A DNA stretch of 64,000 nucleotides from Branchiostoma floridae (taxonomy: Eukaryota; Chordata; Leptocardii; Amphioxiformes; Branchiostomatidae): contig NC_049988.1 in the NCBI RefSeq assembly GCF_000003815.2, positions 487,679-551,678 of the forward strand. Reading direction: 5' to 3'. Below are positions 56,411-64,000 of this stretch, piece after piece. The notes beneath the pieces are model-generated. The model saw nothing but the letters and a program-made list of their open reading frames with translations, made no database searches and had not been told where the DNA came from. Numbering within the stretch: the stretch's first letter is position 1; each line of letters starts with the position of its first letter. The position numbers were made by a program, and so were the translations under genes.

Positions 56411-59400
56411 CTGTAATCAGTAATTAGACCTTGATTGTTACTTGGCCCTGGAATTAACAATTTCAACTAGATATTCTTTTCAAACTTAGCAATCAGTGTA
56501 ATTATGAGTTGAGGCATCCAGTGACATTCCAAGTATAGATAAGGACGCCTTTTACACTTTTACCTTCGAACATCCGTTTTGCAACTAAAATGACCGAGTG
56601 GGGTCCAAACGGACCTCAATATGTTTTGTTCATAGTACATACATTGCCTCGTCGATGTTAGAGGGATATTAGCATGTAAGCTAATCTGTGTTGGTATAAT
56701 CCATGTTGAAGTTATTAACTGTCATTCAACACAAACAATTACAGGGAAACGTGACTCAAGTAAAGAATCATAGATGCCTAGCAAAGCGGTATCGGCCCCC
56801 GCCTCTGCTAAGCCCCCGTTTTAGAGTAATTGAATCACTCCTGGCGAAGGTCGACGGATGAGCGCGGAAAATTCGCGGTGAGAAAATTTTGTGTTGAATG
56901 ACAGTGAAAAACTTCAAAAAGTCAGAGAAATATGTTAACATACAAAATGTTATCAATTCCAATTCATCATTATGATTTATGCAAAAGATCGGGAGGACCG
57001 AATTCTGTCGAAACCTATTCAAGACCAGGGAGAGGCCGGGGTTTTGAGGCACTCAGTAACTTTCATGTCACATAACTCCTGAACGACTTGCGTTAAAGCT
57101 AACAATCCAAACAGGCATTAAAAAAAAGCTTTTAAAATTAGACATATCTTACCATGGGCTGCTTGTTTTGGAGCGTTCGGCACGTATATTGGGTTTGAGT
57201 TCAGGGCGTTCTCCGGATTTGCAGCCGAGGCAGCGTACTCAGGATTTAGAGGCTGCCCCCCAGATTCCGGATTTGTAGGATGTGCACAGTTCTCCTGTGT
57301 ATCATCTTGGTTGCACCCAGCTTCTTCATATGCCAGATTCGGGAAGAAAGAGGAAATGGCATAAGGTTCTATGGTCACGTTAACTGAGGCAACGTCGTTT
57401 GGTTTTATCATGACAACTAACCATTTTAAACAGATTCTTTCAAACTCAGAAATCAGTGTAATTATGATTTGAGGTATCCACTGACTTAGCTATAGGATTC
57501 CAGTGTAAACAAAAAAAATCACAAAATTCACTTGGAAGCCACCACTTCCCTAGTTGCTGAGGTAGATACTTGTAAAACCATACCATACCTGTATTGCTGA
57601 AGGATGTCGATGTAGCAATGCTACTTGTATAAACTTCGAACATCGATACCGGTTTGGTCGTGTGCAAGGACATCGTCGTTCGGTGGGAGGATATCTTTGC
57701 TGAGTTTGAGTCTAAAGTCGTTGTTGAATCTGCACGTGGGGTAGTTGTATATCCCGCTTTTGGTGTAGAAGCTGAACATAGCACAGCAGATTGTAACTTT
57801 CGTTTGGTTACTTTGTATATTTATCATTAAAATAACGTAAAGCGTTTTAGGAACAAAGATATATATTGAGGAAGTAAAAGATAGATTCAGTTTCATTAGG
57901 TTGCGAAGCCACAGGTTTGAATAGTTTTATACTTTACATAAAGGGTCGCAAAGGAACTGGAGAGAATATTCAGGAAGTACATTATTGCTACTGTCCAAAC
58001 AGAGGTTCGGTTTTTGAGGCGTTTGAGTGCCTTTTGATTGGTTTTCTATTTCGTCCCGTATTCTTCCGTGGCCGTATACCTCTGTCAGCAACGCACGCGT
58101 ACATGGCCTATAAACCCTATAAACCCATTACAGCAGTTTTACAACTATATTTGGCCGGCAGACATGAAGAAAACGTGACAAAATACAGAGCCCGACGAAA
58201 ACTCAAAAAGAGATCTAAAGAAAGTAAGATTCCGAACCTCTGCTTGGAGAGTGCAACGTTGCCTACAGCAGCCCCCAACCCACTAAAATGAACCTACCGA
58301 TACATGCCAAAGACAAACATAAAAACTCAGATTTTATACACAAACATGTGTTGAAACAGGGTATACATAGAATATTCGGCTGCAAACTAGAATAACATTA
58401 TCATCATCTATTTCTCATCAGCAAAAGAAAGTACACAAGGGCACAAGAGAAGGGACAAAGAAGGATAACTTGTGACGAAATATGCAAAGAAAAAATTCAC
58501 AAAACAAAGAGACACATTCTGTCTCTTTTTGCATCCGGTACATGTCCTCTTGGAGTTCTCTTGTCACATATTCAAATCATTAAACTCATTGACCCATGTA
58601 ACAACACAGAAATCACATGTTGTCTCCCTTCAGCCAACTAGATACTTATAAATTAGTATCTAAGTTAATTCACCTTGTGAGCTGTTGGAGGTTGTAGACA
58701 TTGTCACAGTGGCCTCTCGCGTGTTCTTGGAAGGTGATGTTGACGTTGGATACCCCAAGCTGCCGCTATCAGTCACAGTCTGTTGTGGCAATACAATAAA
58801 CAACTAGAGTTCCACGACCCCAAATAATGTTAACGTATGCAACTGGTGTATTAGTTATGTTTGACATTAATTATGCAAATAGTTTTCATTTTCATAGATT
58901 ACATTAGTTGATCATCTCCACCCAAAGATGTACACAGATTTACACAATCTATGGTAAAAAAGAAGGCATTCATTGCATTTCCTTACTTACTTTACTTTAC
59001 TTTATTGACAATGAAACAAGTTATTTATGTCTTGTAAACAACTAGGGAAGTGATGGCTTGTAGACAAGTCTTGTGATCTATGCTAATGTGGTCCTTATTT
59101 GCATAATTAATTTTTAATGATGTTTACCTAGACATAGCTTCCAAATGTCACAAGTAAGAAAATCCTGTCATTTGCCACAATGGGATTATAGCATTTCCGC
59201 ATTAATCATGCAAATTATGCCTTCGTACGAACTCGTAGGGAATCCGAGGGAGTTTGGAGAACGCAGACACGTCGTAGAACTTTACGTGCAGGCAAAAGTA
59301 CTTTATGTGCCATCGGGCTGCGGATTCGCTCCCGTACGTGCCAGTACGGGCGACGCGCCTGCCCTGTACAGCCTGAACGTTTTCAGAAATACGTGGCGGT

Positions 59401-61171
59401 CACGGGTGTTGTGCCCTTAGCTTTAGTTTAACTCAGATGCACTTTCATGCAATTATTTTTAAAGGGGAAATAGATGACCTACAATATCTTTCAAAAACAA
59501 ACAAAATAAATATCAATCAATGCTTAGTAACCACAAAGGAAAGCAAAATTAAGGTTCACCATTTGACTGTTCTGGACGTTAGTGCTGTCGTATAAGCCTA
59601 TTAAGAGGCAATTAATGGTCAACAAGGTGACAAATGGAACTTCTACAACAGCAACGCCCACGCGTCTCCATGTACACCCTGCAAAATAAAACAACAGTTT
59701 CAAGGACTTAGTAAGACATAGCTAGTCAGACGCTAAGAACAACAAATGATGAGAAAATGTTAACATGGGATAGCTTTGCAACGTATCCAAGTAAAAGGAC
59801 GCCAGGAAAACTTTTTAATCAAATCACACATGGCAAATCAAAGAAGAAAGGCATTAAGGGACTTGACTGTAGCCTCTACCAGGCTCTACAGGTACTGAAA
59901 TACTAAAAATTGGCCTAATAAGACAAACAACACATCAGAGAAGTACGGTTTGTGACCGCCAGGCCAGCCAACACTCCTAGGTCAATCAACTTCTACTAGG
60001 CTTTATTCCTAACTTGGCTAAAGTCCCCTTATTAAAGATTTTTGATCGCGACGAGCGTCGGAGCGTCGTGGGCGCAGGGGGCGCAAGGGAAGTCCAGAGA
60101 AATGTTAAATCTTGACCATCTGAAACGTCGTTTCCGGCATTTGAGGGGCACAATTTGATTGTAGTTTACTATAGCCCATAACGCCACTTTTTTCAATGAC
60201 CCTCTCCCGGCTCAAACAGGTAAAAAAAAAAAATTCAATGGCCCTACAGCTATAGTGCACAAGCACTCTCCCCAGTAAATGTCGTCCCTTAATTAAGCGA
60301 AACCAAAGTAAATACAAAATTTTAAATCACATAAAAACAACTTCAACTTCAATCTATTCTCAGATCCACGTGTATATGTCTGCCTGAAAGAAAAAGTATG
60401 GAAATAGACATAGGACTCATGAAACAATCCAAACAGGTGTAAGACATGCTTTTCAAAAACTAGACATATCGTACCATGTTTCGGAGCGTCCGGCACGTAC
60501 ACCAGGTTCGGGTTCAGGACGTTCTCCGGATTTGTAGTCGGGTCAACATGATCCGGATTCGGAGGCTGTTCCCCAGATTCCGGATTTGTAGGATGTGCAG
60601 AAATCCTTTTGGAGGAGTTGTATCCAGCATCTTCATATGCCAGATTCGGGCAGAGATACGAAATGGCATAAGGTTCTATGGTCTCATTATCTGAGGCAAC
60701 GTCGTTGGGTTGTATGTTCTCAGATGCAGCAGCACGATTTGTATCCATGTTAGATCCATTCCCAGTTTGATGTCCAGTGACTGTATTAACGTATTCGACT
60801 GGGCTAATACTGCCTGTTTGTCCACTTGCGGTCTGGACCCCACTTTTGCCGGCTGGGTCATCGTCATCGTATTGCCGGTATAAAAGGGAACGAGCCTGAA
60901 AACACGGGTTCAGGGAATTGTACTGACTACAGGACTCTTCCCAACATTTGGTGGTTAGGTCATCTTTTTGCTTGTACATACGAGAAAAACCCTTACAACA
61001 ATGATTTAGATGGTAACACCGCCTGCAAGGCTTCCCAGACGAAACCAGCGTGCAGGGATGCATAGAATAGCACTGAGAGCAGGGGTCCCCATCACTGCCC
61101 GCTTGCCTGAGGACGCACTCCTCAGCGAGTCTAGCCCCCACCCTTGCTTGCATCATATCATCTTCTGACAT
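55580..61171 (-). CDS. Membrane-anchored NHL-repeat protein (5-6 exons, one frameshift)
   Basis: Exons: 61171-60475, 59678-59560, 58779-58674, 57771-57589, (57416-57153), 56410-55580. Phases chain without conflict: 1, 0, 1, 1, (1). The product is a Cys-rich N-terminal region and a tail with YxxP/NPxY-like motifs, a transmembrane helix (VGVAVVEVPFVTLLTINC...), Ser/Thr-rich stalk exons, and a C-terminal NHL propeller. With no signal peptide, a type II topology is likely (N-terminus inside, NHL outside). Comparable modular receptors are, from memory, numerous in lancelets; ligands are unknown. Exon 57416-57153 is a duplicate of the end of exon 1 and would put cytoplasmic-type sequence in the stalk, so it is probably skipped or recent. 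The NHL exon needs one base removed near 56265 to stay in frame, so this copy may be a pseudogene or contain an assembly error. Confidence 0.7.
57153..57416 (-). CDS. NHL-membrane protein: duplicated cytoplasmic-type exon
   Basis: A 264-base phase 1-1 exon with GGTTAG acceptor and GTAAGA donor. Its text is a paralogue of the end of exon 1: PNDVASVNVTIEPYAI against PNDVASDNETIEPYAI, HPTNPESGGQPLNPEY, and SNPIYVPNAPK, which here contains a true NPxY motif. Intron sequence on its 3' side (AACAATCCAAACAGG...TAGACATATC) is also shared with exon 1. Confidence 0.7.
57589..57771 (-). CDS. NHL-membrane protein exon 4: Ser/Thr-rich stalk
   Basis: A 183-base phase 1-1 exon with GTTCAG acceptor and GTATGG donor. 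It reads STPKAGYTTTPRADSTTTLD, SHRTTMSLHTTKP and SIATSTSFSNT. Confidence 0.7.
58674..58779 (-). CDS. NHL-membrane protein exon 3: Ser/Thr-rich stalk
   Basis: A 106-base exon, phase 0 to 1, with ACAACAG acceptor and GTGAAT donor. It reads TVTDSGSLGYPTSTSPSKNT and TMSTTSNSSQ, a likely O-glycosylated stalk. Confidence 0.65.
59224..59424 (+). repeat. Dispersed repeat (GTACGAACTCGTAGGGAATC family), copy 2
   Basis: Plus-strand partner of 18327-18564, lying in intron 2 of the NHL gene. A 35-bp stretch near the other copy's right end is missing here. Confidence 0.7.
59560..59678 (-). CDS. NHL-membrane protein exon 2: transmembrane segment
   Basis: A 119-base exon with TTTTGCAG acceptor and GTGAAC donor, phase 1 to 0. 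It encodes CTWRRVGVAVVEVPFVTLLT then INCLLIGLYDSTN: two Arg, about 24 hydrophobic residues, then polar text, as expected for an inside-to-outside membrane helix. Confidence 0.75.
60475..61171 (-). CDS. NHL-membrane protein exon 1: Cys-rich region and cytoplasmic tail
   Basis: From ATG 61171 (MSEDDMMQARVGARLAEEC) it is open for 232 codons to a GTACGA donor, phase 1. Residues about 18-92 hold 15 or so Cys in pairs (DPCSQCYSMHPC, KPCRRCYHLNHCC). The second half is acidic and Pro/Asn-rich: IEPYAISYLCPNLAYEDAG, HPTNPESGEQPPNPDH, NPNLVYVPDAPKHG. Upstream in-frame codons to 61318 lack a better start context, so the first ATG of the block is uncertain. Confidence 0.75.
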
Positions 61172-61599
61172 GTCGCCTATGTTGAGCCTTGGTCGGTTGT
61201 CTGCTCGTAACGATATGGTCTGACTCCTGCTGACAATGTGAAATGCACACGAGTATGGTGTGTGGAAAAGGTATATCCTGGCTATATAGGGGGATGTGTC
61301 TTTCACACCGCCAGACAATCAGGAGCTAAACTTTCTTTGTTCGTTTTGATCGTCTCAATTTTGTAATCCCCTTCTTTCAAACAGCTTAGTTCTGTAAGTT
61401 TTGGAAGAAACGAAGGGTCCAATCCTGATTGCATTTGCACAACAACGCATGTTGTAAAATCACTGCAAAATGACAAAAATGAGATACGTAATGAAATGTT
61501 TTCCCTTATAATGATGAATTATGTTACATATGTAAAAGAAAGGACCCAAATGTAGGGACGTCCGGACACGAGCCGTCTGGCAGATTTGACTCCATCGAT

Positions 61600-61810
61600 T
61601 ACTGTAAATGTAGAAATGTTCGCGGTGGATTAATGTTCGCGGTTTTCGCGGTGACCACTTCACCGCGAACTTAAATCCACCGCGAACATTTTTCTATAAT
61701 GGTATTAGACTGCAGTCTACGGTGTAACCGCGAACTTAAATCCACCGCGAAAAGTCATTTTCCCGCTACCACGAAATTAACCCCCCGCGAACTTCAATGC
61801 ATTTACAGTA
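61600..61810. mobile_element. TTCGCGGT-type MITE, copy 1 (best preserved)
   Basis: Perfect terminal inverted repeats TACTGTAAATG / CATTTACAGTA. Internal inverse blocks GTTCGCGGTGGATTAATG and CGCGAACTTAAATCCACCG make the whole element fold back on itself. A TA lies at each end, consistent with a TA target. Confidence 0.85.
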
Positions 61811-62061
61811 TGTGTTTTACACCATGTTTGAGTAATGGTGTATCTTTATAGGTTTCTTCTACAATTTTCAAATTCCCCAAATGAAAATGTTTGATATTTC
61901 ATATGACGCGGAGTATTTTCATTGTCGGCGGATGGCTTGGCAAACCGTTGGTGTGTAATTCCATCCACGACCCCATACGTTCACCTAATGATTTTAACTT
62001 TTACAACTGGTGTACAAATTGTGTTTGTCATCAATCATGCGAAGTAAACCAGAAGCGCCAT

Positions 62062-62623
62062 GAGCAACTAAGCCTGTCCTTGAATACATGTGCAACTAAG
62101 CCTGTCCTTGAATACATGTGCAACTAAGCCTGTCCTTGAATACATGTGCAACTAAGCCTGTCCTTGAATACATGTGCAACTAAGCCTGTCCTTGGTGCTG
62201 AACACTATCAATACATGAGCAACCAAGCCTGTCCTTGGTGCTGAACACTATCAATACATGAGCAACTAAGCCTGTCCTTGGTGCTGAACACTATCAATAC
62301 ATGAGTGCCTTGTGTCCTTGGTGCTGAACACTATCAGTACATGTGCAACTAAGCCTGTCCTTGGTGCTGAACACTATCAGTACATGAGCAACTAAGCCTG
62401 TCCTTGGTGCTGAAAATTATCAATACATGAGCAACTAAGCCTGTCCTTGGTGCTGAACACTATCAGTACATGAGCAACTAAGCCTGTCCTTGGTGCTGAA
62501 CACTATCAATACATGAGCAACTAAGTCTGTCCTTGGTGCTGAACACCATCAATATATGTGCAACTAAGCCTGTCCTTGGTGCTGAAAACTATCAATACAT
62601 GAGCAACTTAGCCTGTCCTTGGT
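62062..62623 (+). repeat. GGTGCTGAACAC minisatellite, array 3
   Basis: About 14 units. The first four are 28 bp (GTGCAACTAAGCCTGTCCTT GAATACAT); later ones are 43 bp because they contain GGTGCTGAACACTATC between the same flanks. Core shared with the arrays at 33.1 and 52.9 kb. Confidence 0.92.
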
Positions 62624-63080
62624 TTTTTTCAAAGCTATTTTCGTAAAACAAATAGTACATTTGACAAAAACAGAGTATATAGGCTACTGTACAGGGAGTA
62701 ATTCGAAGTACTAGTGTCCACTATCGCATGAGTAAGAGTACATTTCTTAGGCACAATAGGTATTGCACAAGGAAAAGGAATCTTCGTCTATACAAGCATT
62801 TCTCTCATTTACACATACAGGCTATTATGTATAACCAATATACACCACATGATTGCCACAATTGTCATGGAGTAATTATGTTACAAGTAGACGGTTACAA
62901 AAACAACAAGTTATTTTTTACATCCAGGACTTTTTGTTTCATTGCAATGGATAGTTTAAAGTATGTTTTAACACAGTAAATCTAGACTGGACTTGAACTA
63001 TATTTTACATACTTTGGGTTAAACAGTTTTTTATGAGCTTAAAAAACATTATTTAATACTTAAGTACATAGAAGTAAACA

Positions 63081-64000
63081 TTACAGAACATGGAGTCTGT
63101 TTTTCAGTTCAGAATTGAAAATGTTAGATAAGTTATGGCCTGAAATTGGCAGTGGGCACATCCTAGAAAAAAAAACATGGAGTCTTTTTTTTAGTTTAGA
63201 ATTGAAAATGATAGATAAGTTATGGCCTGAAATTGGCAGTGGGCACTTCCTAGAAAAAATCCATGTTTTAAAGATAATCCATTTTGCTATAGATATTATT
63301 CGTATTATTCTCTTCGGATTATTTTCGTTTATTGGCTGGTTTATCTTTCCCAATATCATCTCTTCAAAATCAATATAAGGTAAACTGCGGCTAAATGGTA
63401 CAGAAGTATGTACCAAGTTCCACAGGTTAGTTAGCCTTTTACATTCCAGAAACATATGTTTATAATTGTCAACATGTCAACTGTCACCTAATTTACATAT
63501 AGGGTCAACTACTTGACCATCTTCATCTTGTATTTTCCATTTGCTTAATTTCTCACCAAATGGTAAAATTTGATGAAGTAGTTTGTAATTACGTTCTGCT
63601 ATTTGTGTTTCTTTACATGAAGTTGTGCCTAGCATTTTCCAAATCTGCTTCCAATTAAGAGAGCCAATATCAAAATGTGTCAGTTTGGAACTTTAAATAT
63701 TTGTAACATAAGGTTTCGGTATATCACAGAAGTTTTTTGAAAAACTAAGGTTGGTTTTTCTGACGTATCTCTTTCGATACAACATTGTTTAAGTACGGCC
63801 CTTTTTACAATGAGCAATTCACACATCCAGTTATGTTTCTTGTTAAGTTTTCGGAACACCTCTGTGTCACTTATAAAAGTACCTATTGCAAAATATCCTG
63901 TATATAAACAAAACCAGACTTGTTCCAATGTGGGTACAAGAGTGTTTCCCCCCTGATACAATGTGCTTGTTTCCCCAGATAATCTGGTTTGTGTCACATT
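63081..64000 (-). pseudogene. LINE (L1/Tx1-like) ORF2, 3' end
   Basis: The minus strand reads KLTHFDIGSLNWKQIWKMLG, IAERNYKLLHQILPFGEKLS, DPICKLGDS, a TGA stop, then HVDNYKHMFLECKRLTNLWN and IAKWIIFKTWIFSRK. The pattern HxFLECxRLxxLW after a CxxC-like region is the C-terminal end of L1/Tx1-type ORF2 proteins. The text further upstream is in another frame (63997-63680), so at least one frameshift and one stop are present. The last part contains a direct repeat of about 88 bp (63090-63175 and 63176-63263; CCLPISGHNLS-type text twice). Confidence 0.65.

Noticed and set aside
57917-58291. 124-codon plus-strand ORF
   Set aside because: Lies in an intron of the NHL gene on the opposite strand, with no domain and no splice or repeat support.
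62062-62623. CRISPR-like appearance of regular repeats
   Set aside because: Units are contiguous with no unique spacers, and the genome is eukaryotic.

Overview
The window is eukaryotic. It has long introns with GT/AG boundaries, C2H2 zinc fingers, CUB, sushi, KCTD-BTB and NHL modules, a 5S-rRNA-derived SINE, non-LTR retrotransposon fragments and many tandem repeats. The two-finger C2H2 style (YMCGECGYR alternating with YKCDQCDYS) and a membrane protein that pairs NPxY-type tails with NHL repeats point to a lancelet (Branchiostoma), but the species is an inference. Runs of N mark seven assembly gaps, including a single N at 2622.

Layout. 1-2621: a CTGT/GACA-type satellite. 2843-16659, minus strand: the 5' part of a CSMD-like gene. 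It has a signal-peptide exon and then CUB-sushi-CUB-sushi-CUB exons, all joined in phase 1, and it breaks off in the middle of the third CUB domain next to the satellite. Its introns hold two copies of a repeat family that resembles non-autonomous Helentrons; a third, inverted copy lies at 19500-21173. 14-16 kb: an array of 12-bp palindromes (CTGGATATCCAG). 16767-17216 and 25283-25937: two copies of one short TIR transposon. 21911-23909, minus: a complete three-exon KCTD7/14-like gene (251 residues). 24790-28737: a large inverted duplication with a 5S-derived SINE in its spacer; one arm carries a transposon and the other arm shows the empty site. 30151-31455, plus: a 13-finger C2H2 protein followed by decayed fingers.

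33-48 kb is dominated by repeats: a minisatellite with relatives at 52.9 and 62.1 kb, a degraded reverse transcriptase, 5 kb of the same GACA satellite as at the left edge but inverted, a LINE 3' end, a 160-bp satellite with a five-unit higher-order period, a 1.2-kb TIR element, a decayed exon resembling the RSK kinase P-loop, and a CTCCTAACATCTG minisatellite. 55580-61171, minus: a membrane-anchored NHL-repeat gene with a cytoplasmic Cys-rich and NPxY-type exon, a transmembrane exon, two Ser/Thr-rich stalk exons, an out-of-place duplicate of the cytoplasmic exon, and an NHL exon with one frameshift. 63081 to the right edge: the 3' end of another LINE.

The protein genes show no operon-like cooperation. 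The most unusual signals are the Helentron-like family (asymmetric inverted ends, TTTC microsatellite, two tandem arrays, 3' hairpin plus CTAG, T|T insertion), the duplicated exon in the NHL gene, and the inverted pair of homologous GACA satellites. All splice boundaries were read by eye from GT/AG consensus, phase and domain continuity; no search was run.
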